Shown: positions 45,260 through 54,396, numbered from the stretch's first letter. The stretch: DNA of 64,000 bases from Rhodobacteraceae bacterium M382 (GCA_025141015.1 CP081098.1:3664501-3728500); one strand, 5' to 3'. Notes: generated from the sequence alone by a model not told the origin. Program-made: numbers and translations.

Positions 45260-45883
45260 CTAAAACGGAATGTCGGGGTGTCCATCCTCTTCATGACGCA
45301 TGTCAGCCGCACGTTTTGTCCAAAATCCTTTGCGCAGCTCTGAAAGCTCCGGCAGCTCTACCTCGTCGATCACGCCGGGACGGGCATCAACCATTTCCGC
45401 AGCATATTGCTTCTTGAGATACCGCCTGACAGTCATAGCAACATCGAGAACAAGCGCCCCATACTGATCAACGTACCGGCAAGACAAAGGAGCACCCCCA
45501 GCGACTTCAGCTTTCAGTTCAACTGTGGAAGGTGCGAGTGATGAAATTGCATCGGAGCAATCGCTCACAAGGGCAGTGATTTCTTGAAGCCAGCTTTCAA
45601 TTTTCGGGTTGTCAATTTCCTCCAACTTGGCAGTCAAATACGGGTGATTGAACAGGAAAAGCCTTTCTTCGCCCCGTAGATGCGCAACGCCATGATCATC
45701 AGCGAGACTTCCCAGCTTTGCACCAAACGCTTCGCACAGGGGGCTCCAGAAAAACCCACCAATCCACTCGCCATGTGATGAACGCAAAGGATTTGTAGTA
45801 GGGCCATCTAAACCCCCAAACCGATTGTCCAGATTAGCCAAACACTGTCTGGTGTTTGTTTGCTTGTTGTGAAGTTCAGACAA
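45260..45883 (-). CDS. Hypothetical protein downstream of the DNA polymerase, 207 aa
   Basis: TTG start at 45883 behind AGGAGA, 33 bp after the polymerase stop, so probably cotranscribed with it. The N-terminal region has RSSHGEWIGGFFWSPLCEAFG; the rest is acidic and helical (ELKAEVAGGAPLSCRYVDQYG). No family is recognised. The constant position next to a replicative polymerase makes an accessory role (single-strand binding, priming or copy control) worth considering, without sequence support. The 247 bp between it and ptuA hold nothing clear. Confidence 0.6.
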   Translation of the reverse strand: MSELHNKQTNTRQCLANLDNRFGGLDGPTTNPLRSSHGEWIGGFFWSPLCEAFGAKLGSLADDHGVAHLRGEERLFLFNHPYLTAKLEEIDNPKIESWLQEITALVSDCSDAISSLAPSTVELKAEVAGGAPLSCRYVDQYGALVLDVAMTVRRYLKKQYAAEMVDARPGVIDEVELPELSELRKGFWTKRAADMRHEEDGHPDIPF

Positions 45884-45916
45884 GAGCCGGTCTCCTGTGT
45901 TTTTGCCTGGATCTAA

Positions 45917-48670
45917 CTACGCTGAATCGATGGGATTTTCCAAGATTTCAGCCTTTTCAACATCAAGGTTGAAAGCAGCCTTTGGGGTCAGGAACTGATC
46001 AATGTCCAGCTTGGGAAACAGATACCTCTTCACCTTCCTGAGCAGGACTTCAGCCTGGAAGCAGTTTGGCACTTGGTGGGGAATGAAGGCGGTCTTTTTC
46101 CGAGCGTTGTATACGTCAAATTTTGAGCATGGAATGCCGAGTCCGTCGTTCAATATGTCAGCCAGTTCGTTTGATCTGATTTTGTATGTCGGGAAGATCT
46201 TTTTGTTTCCAAAGGCGTGAGGCTTGAGCTCGTGAGTACCAGCCTTTCGCAGTTTGTGTGCAATGACCAAGTCACGCCGCACCCGCTTCAGAATGCCGTC
46301 GTCCGTGGCCAGATACGCTCCCGCTTCACCTTGAGCAGCCAGCTTGCTTTCAAAGTACTCAGCCCATGCCTGATAGTCCGCCAGCGTCTTTAGACAATGG
46401 GGAGACTGCTTATTGTAGTCCGCCCAAATCGCACGAACGGTGTTGAACTGGTCGACGCTGTCCCATGGCTGAGTTGAGAACGCTAAGTGGTCATGGGTTT
46501 GCTTGCCTAGTGCAGGAACAGATACCTCTCCAGCCGTATGTGGTCGCCGCTTCCAGTCAAATTCCATCGACAGCCGTTTCGTCATCGTCTTGTCGACGAA
46601 GTCCATTCCCTGCTCGTACATCTCACGAATGCCAGCGCCGAGAGTGACATCCATTTTGTCGGTTGGCCTGCGTTCCAAAAACAATTGCAGGATTTTGTCG
46701 TTCTGTTCCTTCTTGGTCAGCGCAGCATCCAGTTTGATGCCTCCCTTGGCCAAAACAACCTTTTCGTCTTCCTTGGGGGTCATGCCTGTTCCCTCCCAAT
46801 CCTTGGGAAGGGAAGGCTGCAACGTGGCTTGGCCACGGGTTCGCCATCCAACGGGCTGACGGATGATATGCTTGATCTCGTAGATGCCCCATTCACCTGC
46901 AAGCCTGCGCCGCGAGTCCAAGTATCTGCGCCCCAGAGGGCCAAAGGCGACCGCCTGCATCTGTTCGTCTGTTGCTGTCGTCAGAAAGCCGTCTGTCGTG
47001 ACGCTGAAGATTTGAACGCTTTCAGGAAGCGCATTCATGATCTCCCCCAGCACCCCACGACAGAAGGCGGTGATGAAAGCAGCATAGACCGGGTTGGTGA
47101 TCTTACTGGGTTCCAAAGGCTTTGTCTCTGCATCCCGCAGATCATAAATCCGACGCTCCCGCAGACCTTGGGCGGTCTTGCCATAAGTGGAATTCACCAG
47201 CTCTTTCCAGAACAGGTTATCCAGAGATTTCTTCTTGTGCTTGGACCGCTCGACAATGCAGTTGCGGGCAAAACCAGAGAACGGGCGTTTCGCCGGGGCA
47301 TATTCCTCTGTTCTGCTGATGATCCTGTCAGAGTCGATCTGTCTGCCTTCAATCAAATTGATCTTGCAGCCAAGTTGCTTGGCGAGGAGGATTTCGCTGA
47401 TGTGGGTCGTACTGTTGCCCTTGCGGGGGAACAGTAAGCCATTCTCTGTTCTCACAGGCAGAACGGGATACCGAACTTCATCCGGGAACTCAAAATCCAC
47501 ATTTGCATATGCCAGATCATCCGGGGCAAAGCGGGTGAGCAATTCGTCAGTGCTGCTAATCGCTCTAATCGTATCCCAATGGGGATTGCCGATGATCGCC
47601 ATTCCAGATGGATACGCACTGGTCAGATCATAGTCGTACCAAACCCCTTCGGGAGCTGGTCCGAACCAAAACTGTTCGTTGCGGCCACCATGGTAGCACT
47701 CGGTGAAGAAATCCTCGTTCCAGTGCAGTTTTGGGATCGAAACAAGCTTCTTGCGCGACTGGAAACGTTCTTTCTTCTTGCTCCAGTATTTCTCTACCGC
47801 CTCCTCCTTGGCCACGATCTCCAGCGGATGAACGCCTTGGGACACCCAGAACTCTTGGATCAAATCGACGCCGATGGAAGTCAGCGTGACAGGCAGTTTG
47901 AACCTCCCAGTTTTCTCAAAATACATGCGGATGATTCTGGTGACGTACTGATCACAGATTTCTGCATCACGGATGGCATATTCACGAAACAGCCTCCAAT
48001 CCGTTTCCATCAGTTCCGCCATGTTCTGTTTGAGGCGCAGCTCTTTATCAGGATCGTCGGACAGATCTATTTTCTTGAAGTTGAGAATATCACCCAATCG
48101 AGCAAGGCTCTTTGCCCCTGCTGGTGCCAGAGCAATCGTGTCTCTGATCTTCACCCCCAAGCGAATAGGCCTCAGCCCCTTGCCTCGGCTCAGCTTTACA
48201 GGAATGTCTTTTCTGACGTTCATGAAGAGGCCGCGAATGTTTTCGAGCTGCATCGCCTTTCGGGACGCTTCGTCTTTGAAGTCACTGAACCCCGGAACAT
48301 CTGCACGAGTGAAATGGGCCACCAGATAGATATCGACAGGCATATTCAGATTGGGATTGGCCCGGAACCCGGCAGCAAGCGCATGTTCAACAAATTCGGT
48401 TAAGGTCAGGCGGTCGCTGTCCTGACGCCCCTTCGGCAGAACGATACCGGACCAATGCGGCTCGAACTCAGCGTTCTCCGGAGAGATGATGCGACAGCTA
48501 TACTGATAAGAAAGAACTTGGTTCCTCAGCTCGACTTTGCCTTCAGCATTTGTGACTTTTTCCCTCTGATACTCGGTATCGAACCCGATGATCAGATATC
48601 GAGGGTACTTGGTTTTAGGACCATTTTTGCGACCGAACTGATCTGGACGATATTGAGGATTGAAGTTCAT
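45917..48670 (-). CDS. Family-B DNA polymerase, probable primer-independent PolB (piPolB)
   Basis: 917 aa. Exonuclease domain: Exo I FDTEY (D31, E33), Exo II AHFTRAD (~119-124), Exo III Y231xxxD235. A YxGGR-type link motif (CYHGGR, ~325-330) joins it to the polymerase domain. There, motif A is DLTSAYP (D348), motif B is K489xxxNSxYG and motif C is TTDG (~559-561). The layout is that of protein-primed/piPolB-type enzymes, and the length fits piPolB (about 850-950 aa). No terminal protein or terminal inverted repeats are nearby, which favours piPolB. It would replicate the excised element without a primer. Start ATG 48670. Confidence 0.85.
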   Translation of the reverse strand: MNFNPQYRPDQFGRKNGPKTKYPRYLIIGFDTEYQREKVTNAEGKVELRNQVLSYQYSCRIISPENAEFEPHWSGIVLPKGRQDSDRLTLTEFVEHALAAGFRANPNLNMPVDIYLVAHFTRADVPGFSDFKDEASRKAMQLENIRGLFMNVRKDIPVKLSRGKGLRPIRLGVKIRDTIALAPAGAKSLARLGDILNFKKIDLSDDPDKELRLKQNMAELMETDWRLFREYAIRDAEICDQYVTRIIRMYFEKTGRFKLPVTLTSIGVDLIQEFWVSQGVHPLEIVAKEEAVEKYWSKKKERFQSRKKLVSIPKLHWNEDFFTECYHGGRNEQFWFGPAPEGVWYDYDLTSAYPSGMAIIGNPHWDTIRAISSTDELLTRFAPDDLAYANVDFEFPDEVRYPVLPVRTENGLLFPRKGNSTTHISEILLAKQLGCKINLIEGRQIDSDRIISRTEEYAPAKRPFSGFARNCIVERSKHKKKSLDNLFWKELVNSTYGKTAQGLRERRIYDLRDAETKPLEPSKITNPVYAAFITAFCRGVLGEIMNALPESVQIFSVTTDGFLTTATDEQMQAVAFGPLGRRYLDSRRRLAGEWGIYEIKHIIRQPVGWRTRGQATLQPSLPKDWEGTGMTPKEDEKVVLAKGGIKLDAALTKKEQNDKILQLFLERRPTDKMDVTLGAGIREMYEQGMDFVDKTMTKRLSMEFDWKRRPHTAGEVSVPALGKQTHDHLAFSTQPWDSVDQFNTVRAIWADYNKQSPHCLKTLADYQAWAEYFESKLAAQGEAGAYLATDDGILKRVRRDLVIAHKLRKAGTHELKPHAFGNKKIFPTYKIRSNELADILNDGLGIPCSKFDVYNARKKTAFIPHQVPNCFQAEVLLRKVKRYLFPKLDIDQFLTPKAAFNLDVEKAEILENPIDSA

Positions 48671-49413
48671 TTGGATTCCAGATCTTTTGAATGGGCTGAT
48701 GGCTGGCAGGGTTCACCTAATCGGCCAAGCCTGTACCAGATCTCAAAAATAGTAAATGTCATTCGCTTACACCCATATGGCACTTTTACTATTTTTTGAC
48801 TTCCTGCTCCTAGTCAGCCATCGGGGAACATTATGCCCGCAATCCACGGCTTCGGGGGCAAACTTACCTTTTTGCCTTTGACCTCCTGAAAAACCTCAAG
48901 AGGGAGGTCTGCGACCTATAAATACCCCCACACAACAACACACATCGACACACTTCGAAATCCACCGCCACACACAGCCATATTACACACAGCTCGAAGC
49001 TCTCTTCGTATCAGGAACGCGATACAGAAAACCACATAGACAGCCCGAAACGTCATGCAATCGGACCCAATAGGGTCACGGCAATCTCCGCCAGTGGTGC
49101 AGAACCGAATTAAGTAGGTCGGCAGACATGACGTCATCGAAAAAGTAGGGTTAGGAGACAGCGAAAGCCGGGGGAAGGATGAAAGCCCCCATGAGAGAGA
49201 CAGAGCAAATTAATTGTCATCACGAGACGGGGTAGTGCCGTCGCCGAGCTAGCCAAATTGCCATCTACAGGGCGCTAGTACATCGGTCCGCTGTGTAAGC
49301 AGCACGTAGGCTGAGACAGGATAACCGCCAGCCGAGCTTTTGAAGCAATCGTGTGTAGATGGTTTGTCAGACCTCAGGGTCTCACATGCTCCTCCTCAGC
49401 GGATAGGAGAAGT
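48671..49413. other. 743-bp non-coding region upstream of the DNA polymerase
   Basis: No convincing ORF. It contains the 12-bp inverted repeat at 48745-48796 and a CA-rich run at about 48926-48995 (many CACACA/ACACAC blocks). A GGAGAAG ribosome site for the small gene at 49414 closes it. The length and asymmetry are compatible with a promoter/regulatory region plus replication origin for the element; no origin motif was identified. Confidence 0.4.
48745..48796. promoter_or_regulatory. 12-bp perfect inverted repeat upstream of polB
   Basis: AAAAATAGTAAA (48745-48756) and TTTACTATTTTT (48785-48796) with a 28-nt spacer. It starts 75 bp upstream of the polymerase ATG. Candidate operator or replication-initiation site. 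It is not a typical terminator, since the spacer is long and both arms are AT-only except one G/C. Confidence 0.5.
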
Positions 49414-49569
49414 ATGTCCAAAATCCAAAAATACCAAACAGATACCAACGCAGTTCTTGATCATGAAATGATCAAGCAATGGGTCAAAGATTGGCATATG
49501 GCTTCACTTCGTGAAGTGCTTCGCAAATGCTCGATTAGATTATCTGGTTGGTTGGTCTGGGCGGGCTGA
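49414..49569 (+). CDS. Small protein, 51 aa
   Basis: ATG 49414 follows AGGAGAAG closely. Sequence opens SKIQKYQTDTNAVLDHEMIKQ and ends in a hydrophobic/aromatic tail (RLSGWLVWAG). No family is recognised. The good ribosome site is the main support that it is translated. It is divergent from the polymerase. Confidence 0.45.
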   Translation: MSKIQKYQTDTNAVLDHEMIKQWVKDWHMASLREVLRKCSIRLSGWLVWAG

Positions 49570-49618
49570 GTATTGAGTTCGGCCTGTGGCCAAACTGGTT
49601 CCCAGCCCATCGAGACCT

Positions 49619-50014
49619 TTACCCTCGGAGGCTAATTTCCGTGAAAACGCTTTCTCCAGCGCCACCTAGAACATCATCGAGCTCATTTGTGTTCAGGCCG
49701 TCGATCCCATCCACAATTTGACTGCTCAGCTTTTTGGGATCATCCGAAGCCAAGAAGGACCAGTAAAAGGCTGTTCCTTCGGAAAGCTCAGCCTTCTTTC
49801 TCTCATGCAAGTCCCGTACTTCTTGGCCTGTCAGGCCGATCAGGAGGGCAAAATGAACACTGCGGCCTTCCACCCGACCATCGCCCTCGAAAATCACTTT
49901 CTTGGTCGTTTGGGGACCACCATTTTCATCCAACCACCTACGGGCAAGACGGTTATCGGGAGACGAGCGTTTGACCGCCGACGGAGTAAACTTGATGATT
50001 TCAACATCAGCCAT
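49619..50014 (-). CDS. Hypothetical protein, 131 aa
   Basis: ATG 50014 with AAGGAA 9 nt upstream; the longer frame to 50047 lacks a ribosome site. It opens ADVEIIKFTPSAVKRSS and has a central KKVIFEGDGRVEGRSVHFALL segment with hydroxy-residue rich beta character. No family is recognised. It lies among element-core genes between the polymerase and the integrase and may be cotranscribed with the gene at 50129. Confidence 0.55.
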   Translation of the reverse strand: MADVEIIKFTPSAVKRSSPDNRLARRWLDENGGPQTTKKVIFEGDGRVEGRSVHFALLIGLTGQEVRDLHERKKAELSEGTAFYWSFLASDDPKKLSSQIVDGIDGLNTNELDDVLGGAGESVFTEISLRG

Positions 50015-50128
50015 TGAGAATAATTCCTTGGGATAGGTGCTGCTCACGAAGCAGCTCTGGATTGCATGAACTCGTCACAAATACGGATTTCGTGTATCCG
50101 AAGAATTCACCTATCCCAATGAATAAGT

Positions 50129-50494
50129 TCATTTTCCAAAGCGGCTGCGGATCGTTGTGGCAGCTTCCATCAAGACATCGTCCAGCTTGCCCTCATCCGC
50201 CAGCGTCTTCAGCTTTTGGAGGTTCTTGGCGACGTCGGCGACATCGACACATTTGATCGCATTCAAGCCGGGGGCCAGCTCAAGCGGTGTCCGTCCATAA
50301 CGCGGCGAGATGAACCACCCCCCCTCATCGGACTTCCAAGCCCATGTGCTTGTGATCGTGCTGGACCCATCATCGGGCACACCGGCCAACTGCTTATCGA
50401 CGGCGGCAATAAACTTCTGACGACGTTGGGCGAATGGCTGGATCGCTTTCGGCTTCTCAGCCGCTTCAAGTTTGAACTGTTTCTCAAGTGCCAT
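50129..50494 (-). CDS. Hypothetical protein, 121 aa (possibly DUF6641-like)
   Basis: ATG 50494 with AAAGGAGAA; an upstream in-frame start at 50629 would add a hydrophobic leader, which could be real but lacks a good ribosome site. FAQRRQKFIAAVDKQLAG followed by GGWFISPRYGRTPLEL recalls small DUF6641-type proteins, but I am not sure. Gene order (integrase, KTSC, this, 49619, polymerase) suggests element-maintenance genes rather than defence cargo. Confidence 0.55.
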   Translation of the reverse strand: MALEKQFKLEAAEKPKAIQPFAQRRQKFIAAVDKQLAGVPDDGSSTITSTWAWKSDEGGWFISPRYGRTPLELAPGLNAIKCVDVADVAKNLQKLKTLADEGKLDDVLMEAATTIRSRFGK

Positions 50495-50718
50495 TGGCTT
50501 CTCCTTTGTTACGCCAATGGCGTCCTTTGGGTTGTGCGGGACGGACAACGCTGGACCCAGCAAACTGCAACAAAAAAGAAGAGCAAACAGAGATTGAATT
50601 AGAAGCCCCTGCGACAACCTCGCATACAAAAACCTCTATCTAGCTGTAAACTCCGACGGTAAGCTCAGAAAATACATACTACCCACTCAACGACACTTGT
50701 TTTCATATTGGAAAAATA

Positions 50719-50901
50719 ATGCCTTACGTCAGCTCGTCAGCAATTTCTCGGATCGAATGGAGCAATGGAACCCTTTCAATCTGGTTTCGAACGAGCGGGA
50801 GGTACGATTACTACGGCGTTTCGGAAGAAGTTTATAACCGCTTTCTAAGCGCACCATCCAAAGGTGGGTTCTATAACGATTACATCAAAGACGTTTACTG
50901 A
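50719..50901 (+). CDS. KTSC domain protein, 60 aa
   Basis: The whole protein is one KTSC domain: SSAISRIEWSNGTLSIWF, then YDYYGVSEEVYNRFLSA, a PSKGGFYNDYIKD end. This small domain is common in phages and integrative elements, often as a stand-alone protein, and its function is not established. The start is ATG 50719. It is transcribed rightward, tail-to-tail with the integrase. Confidence 0.78.
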   Translation: MPYVSSSAISRIEWSNGTLSIWFRTSGRYDYYGVSEEVYNRFLSAPSKGGFYNDYIKDVY

Positions 50902-50961
50902 AGGTCGAGCAGGCACTGTGGCTGCCATACCGATTGCATATCGAAGTAATCGGACCGAATC

Positions 50962-52149
50962 CTAATCATCCCCATGGGTTTGAAGGTTCTCAATCAGTTC
51001 TTTCGTGGGGGCCATGTTCTTGAGATAGAAGCGCTCCAACTGATCCACGGACGTCCCAGCGTTCTTAGCCAGAGAATAGGGATTTACCTTCCCCTTGGAG
51101 CCTCTGAGCCGTGCTTGGATGGCATAGTGCCGGAGGGAATAGGGAGACAGCTTTCGATCCTCATCCACCAAATCAGCTTCTACCAAAATGTGATTGAACA
51201 AGCGCCGGGCGGTGTTGATGGCCGTCGTGCGATTTGGGTATTCCGGCATCCACACGAAATCATCCCGGTCTGGTTCCTTGGGTTCGAACGGATTCCGGTC
51301 GCCCTTATAGATCACCACAGCAAGCTTCATAGTGACACTGGTGCGCTTGCCAGTCTTGCCGCTGCGCATGTTGAGCTCCAAATGAACCGGATCGGTCATC
51401 ACCTGAACATCCTTGTGCTTCAGACCAAATAGCTCGCCTTCGGTTGGGCGAAGAAAGCTATGAACGACAAAGCGGAACATCCTGACATGATGGCCCGTGA
51501 TCTGAACGCCACGGACCTTGTCCCCTCGCTGGGCACATTCACCAGCGGCCTTCATAAACCGCTTGTACTCGCTGTCAGTGAAGGTGTGCCTCGGCGTATC
51601 CACGGTTTTGATCTTGGGCATGACTGGCAGGACGTTCAGCAGACCGTCCTCAACGGCAATAGTCAGGACTTTCCGAATGATGATGACGTGCTTGGATTTG
51701 GTCGAATGCGCCAGAGGCTTCTTACGATTCCCATCAAGGTGCGTCAGATAATCCCGAACCATACCCGTTGTGATCTTGGTGACATCATGCTTCCCGAAAT
51801 AGCAGATCAAACCGTCTTTGGACCGATTCAGCAGCTTGTTGTCACCCTCAGACCATTTCGATTGGCCTTTCTGCATAGCCATCAGCTTCTTGGCATAATG
51901 TTCAAAGCTGGTTGCCTTTACCTTGGCGTGGTGGCTGTTGGCCTTGCTTCGGAAACTGTCGGCAAACTCGTAAGCCACTTCCATCGCTTCGAGTCGCGAA
52001 GTCTCCTTGGACGAGCGATGGACATATTTCCCGGCAATCGGATCACGGAGGCGGATAAGCCAGTATGGGCTACGGGCCGTCAGGATGATGGCCAGCCCCT
52101 TACGGAGTTGTTTTGATTTGAGTATTCGGTTTTTGGAAACTTTCGCCAA
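50962..52149 (-). CDS. Tyrosine recombinase / integrase of the pipolin-like element, 395 aa
   Basis: N-terminal region (ILTARSPYWLIRLRDPIAGKY) with an arm-type binding domain, then the catalytic domain: Arg in FLRPTEGELFGLKH, an HYAIQAR segment in SPYSLRHYAIQ giving HxxR-type residues, and a late Tyr (QLERFYLKN). It starts at ATG 52149, 100 bp from the tRNA-Phe 3' end, as expected for the enzyme that integrates and excises the element at att. It is a different lineage from the 392-aa integrase of the outer unit. Confidence 0.9.
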   Translation of the reverse strand: MAKVSKNRILKSKQLRKGLAIILTARSPYWLIRLRDPIAGKYVHRSSKETSRLEAMEVAYEFADSFRSKANSHHAKVKATSFEHYAKKLMAMQKGQSKWSEGDNKLLNRSKDGLICYFGKHDVTKITTGMVRDYLTHLDGNRKKPLAHSTKSKHVIIIRKVLTIAVEDGLLNVLPVMPKIKTVDTPRHTFTDSEYKRFMKAAGECAQRGDKVRGVQITGHHVRMFRFVVHSFLRPTEGELFGLKHKDVQVMTDPVHLELNMRSGKTGKRTSVTMKLAVVIYKGDRNPFEPKEPDRDDFVWMPEYPNRTTAINTARRLFNHILVEADLVDEDRKLSPYSLRHYAIQARLRGSKGKVNPYSLAKNAGTSVDQLERFYLKNMAPTKELIENLQTHGDD

Positions 52150-52248
52150 AACAAGCCCGTAAGAAGAGTGTATAACTGTGTGTAACTTTTACGGGGGAAT
52201 TTCCAAGGCCTCAACGAACCAAATAAATCAACTTTTTCAGTGATTTAG

Positions 52249-52295
52249 TGGTGCCCGGGGGCGGAATCGAACCACCGACACGAGGATTTTCAATC
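52249..52295 (+). repeat. att site in the intact tRNA-Phe gene
   Basis: The right-hand 47-bp att copy, identical to 32758-32804 and in the same orientation. It overlaps the 3' 47 nt of tRNA-Phe, so insertion leaves the tRNA functional. Confidence 0.92.
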
Positions 52296-52323
52296 CACTG
52301 CTCTACCCCTGAGCTACCCGGGC
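52249..52323 (-). tRNA. tRNA-Phe (GAA)
   Basis: 75 nt including the encoded CCA. The acceptor stem is GCCCGGG/CCCGGGC, the anticodon loop TTGAAAA gives anticodon GAA, and the T-loop is GGTTCGATTCC. It is read leftward. This is the integration site of the element; the 5' part (52296-52323) is unique in the window, showing which copy is the real gene. Confidence 0.96.
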
Positions 52324-52405
52324 ATGGGTTAGGCTGTTCGCCTTGGGTGGGGGCGTTCTATGCTTTGGGCGCAGCGGTGTCCAGAGGGATTCTGCAAGAA
52401 AATCA

Positions 52406-52588
52406 TCAATGTTTGACAGGAGGTGTATTCTCGAGCTCTTCCAGTGCGATTTCAAGGTCTTCGGGGGCTTCGCTGGGGATGGCATAGCCCTCGGACAACC
52501 ACTTTCCCAAATCGATATCCGCGCAGCGTCTGGAACAGAACGGACGGTACTTTTGGACAGTTTCCTCGCTACAGACCGGGCAACTCAT
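52406..52588 (-). CDS. yacG: YacG-type zinc protein, DNA gyrase inhibitor family
   Basis: 60 aa. Two zinc-ligand pairs are present, CPVC near the N-terminus and CSRRC in RPFCSRRCADIDLGKWL, the YacG signature. E. coli YacG inhibits gyrase. Its ATG overlaps the RNase E/G stop (ATGA), closing the maf-RNase-yacG operon. Confidence 0.92.
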   Translation of the reverse strand: MSCPVCSEETVQKYRPFCSRRCADIDLGKWLSEGYAIPSEAPEDLEIALEELENTPPVKH

Positions 52589-53607
52589 TCTAGGATCTCC
52601 TTCAGCGGAATACGGCCTCTTTTGCGTTGCAGTTCAAAATGTCCCAGGGGCGTCCACCCCGCGAGTATTGTTTCTTCGGTATCCGCCCGAAACGCTGCGC
52701 GCAGAGAGGTTTCAAAGGTTCGGCGGTCTTTCTTGGGCATAGGAGCCAAATCCAGCGTGATCTGCCCGCCCAGTCCCCGCACACGCAGCGCCCGTGGCAA
52801 AGCTTTGGCGCAGGCCATATTGGCCTTGGTGCCGGCCGCCAGAGAGGTGTCGGAACCCGTGTTCACATCGACGGCGACCAGCGCCCGGGTGGGTTCGATG
52901 TACAAGAACGCCCCACCGCTCAAAGGCTCTCTGGTAGATGTCACCGATTCCAAGGCGTCCAGCACACCATGCGCTTCAAATCCTCCGGATTCGCGGATCA
53001 CGTCGCAGGATCCGGGCCAGTCGCGCCACGCCAGCAGATGCGGTCCGTCCCCATCCGTCAACTTCTCGGTTTCGGTTCCTGTATCCTGCAGAACCTGCTC
53101 GGCCATATTGCGCATTGCGGCAATATCTTCGGCAATCTCCTCTGGATCGCCGTCCGCACAGGCGGATCGCAGAATCAGCCCGAAACCACAGCCGTCCATT
53201 TCCTCGTTTGCGATTTCCAACAGCCTGTCACGCATGTCTTCGTCGCGAATGGAGCGTGACACATTCAAACCAGGCGAGTCGGGGGTGACAATTGCATAAC
53301 GGCTCTTGAACAGGACCTTTTGTGTTACAGGAATGGCTTTACCGGGTTCAGCATACCCCGTGACTTGTACCAGCAACAAGGTTCCGGGTGCCAACCCTTT
53401 GACCTGGCGTAGAAATGCCGGCCCATCCGGGGTCGACAGAAACATCCCGCCCTGCCCCTTGACCGGGCGGTCGGCCCTGGCCCGATAGATTGATCCCGGT
53501 GTCGGCAGGTCGTTTTCGACCAGAAAATCTTCCAGCTTTCCATCAATCATCAGCGCCGCGGCTTCGCGGTCGTTCAGATGGTCCAAAATGATGCTGCTAC
53601 CCTTCAT
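52585..53607 (-). CDS. Ribonuclease E/G family protein (short form)
   Basis: 340 aa from ATG 53607 (GGAGACGAC upstream). It has an S1-like N-terminus ([20 protein letters not shown]) and the RNase E/G catalytic half with the two metal-binding Asp regions ([10 protein letters not shown] and [11 protein letters not shown]). It is shorter than RNase G (about 490 aa) and lacks the CPxCxGxG zinc link. The short form in infA-maf-yacG context is typical of alphaproteobacteria. It overlaps the maf stop (ATGA). Confidence 0.86.
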   Translation of the reverse strand: MKGSSIILDHLNDREAAALMIDGKLEDFLVENDLPTPGSIYRARADRPVKGQGGMFLSTPDGPAFLRQVKGLAPGTLLLVQVTGYAEPGKAIPVTQKVLFKSRYAIVTPDSPGLNVSRSIRDEDMRDRLLEIANEEMDGCGFGLILRSACADGDPEEIAEDIAAMRNMAEQVLQDTGTETEKLTDGDGPHLLAWRDWPGSCDVIRESGGFEAHGVLDALESVTSTREPLSGGAFLYIEPTRALVAVDVNTGSDTSLAAGTKANMACAKALPRALRVRGLGGQITLDLAPMPKKDRRTFETSLRAAFRADTEETILAGWTPLGHFELQRKRGRIPLKEILE

Positions 53608-54194
53608 GTCGTCTCCTTTGCCGGCGCGCTCCAGGGGCAATGCCCAGCGGCCTGTAACAGATTGGCAGTTTCAGCCAGCGGTAACCCGACGATGCCGGTA
53701 AAGGACCCGCTGATCCATGGAATAAACGCGCCCGCAGCGCCCTGGATTGCATATCCGCCCGCCTTGCCCCGCCAATCACCCGCAGCCAGATAGCTCCGCA
53801 TATCGGCGTCAGACAGGCGTTTCATGCGGACATTGGATACCACGTCCTGTTCCCAGACGCGTTCACCTTTTTTCAACGCAACCGCCGTGATCACCCGATG
53901 ACGTCGCCCGGACAGCGCCTGCAAAAATGCAGCCGCCTCCTGTTCGTCAGCAGGTTTGCCCAGGATCCGGCGCCCCAATGCAACTGTTGTGTCAGCGCAC
54001 AGGACCAAATCATCGGGCTCGGCGTGAACGGCCTGCGCCTTTTCCCGCGCAATACGACAGCAATAGGATCGGGGCACTTCGCCTTTATGCGGGGATTCGT
54101 CGATTTCAGGTGGCCGAACGGCATCCGGTACAATGCCCAGCTGTGCCAGCAGGTCCAACCGTCGCGGGCTGCCTGACCCCAGAATGAATGCCAT
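53604..54194 (-). CDS. maf: Maf family nucleotide pyrophosphatase
   Basis: 196 aa. It opens with the Maf signature [21 protein letters not shown], the [16 protein letters not shown] region and [16 protein letters not shown] follow, all conserved in Maf enzymes. Maf proteins hydrolyse non-canonical or canonical nucleoside triphosphates and influence septum formation. ATG 54194. Confidence 0.93.
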   Translation of the reverse strand: MAFILGSGSPRRLDLLAQLGIVPDAVRPPEIDESPHKGEVPRSYCCRIAREKAQAVHAEPDDLVLCADTTVALGRRILGKPADEQEAAAFLQALSGRRHRVITAVALKKGERVWEQDVVSNVRMKRLSDADMRSYLAAGDWRGKAGGYAIQGAAGAFIPWISGSFTGIVGLPLAETANLLQAAGHCPWSAPAKETT

Positions 54195-54396
54195 GGAGTG
54201 GTCCCCTCTATCTCACTGCGCGCGTTCTTAGTCGGTTTTTGGCCCAGCGAAAACCCGCTTCCTTCTCCGTCTTTTCCAACCAGCGAACATCTGAGCCCGC
54301 CCCAGCGCGCGGGTTTCCCCGCGCGCTGCCCGGCCCAACGGGATTGGCGTTTCGCAGAAACGGCAAAGACGGGCGGGAGCGCACCGCCAAAAAACA

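Larger units (their letters stand above)
32758..52295. mobile_element. Pipolin-like integrative element in tRNA-Phe (19.5 kb)
   Basis: Bounded by 47-bp direct att repeats, with a tyrosine integrase 100 bp from the intact tRNA gene. It encodes a family-B DNA polymerase of 917 aa with DxE/YxxxD exonuclease and DxxSxYP, KxxxNSxYG, TDG polymerase motifs, and no terminal-protein gene. The cargo includes a Lamassu-like operon, a retron, a Septu-like pair, a serine recombinase and small unknown genes. Pipolins are defined by piPolB plus att/integrase; assignment to piPolB rather than another PolB rests on context and motifs. Confidence 0.8.

Noticed and set aside
45917-48670. DNA polymerase as part of an integrated phage or linear plasmid
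   Set aside because: No capsid, portal, terminase or terminal-protein genes and no terminal inverted repeats were seen in the 19.5-kb unit.
48916-49137. Leftward 73-aa frame upstream of polB
   Set aside because: No ribosome site; lies in the CA-rich non-coding stretch and encodes low-quality Cys-rich sequence.
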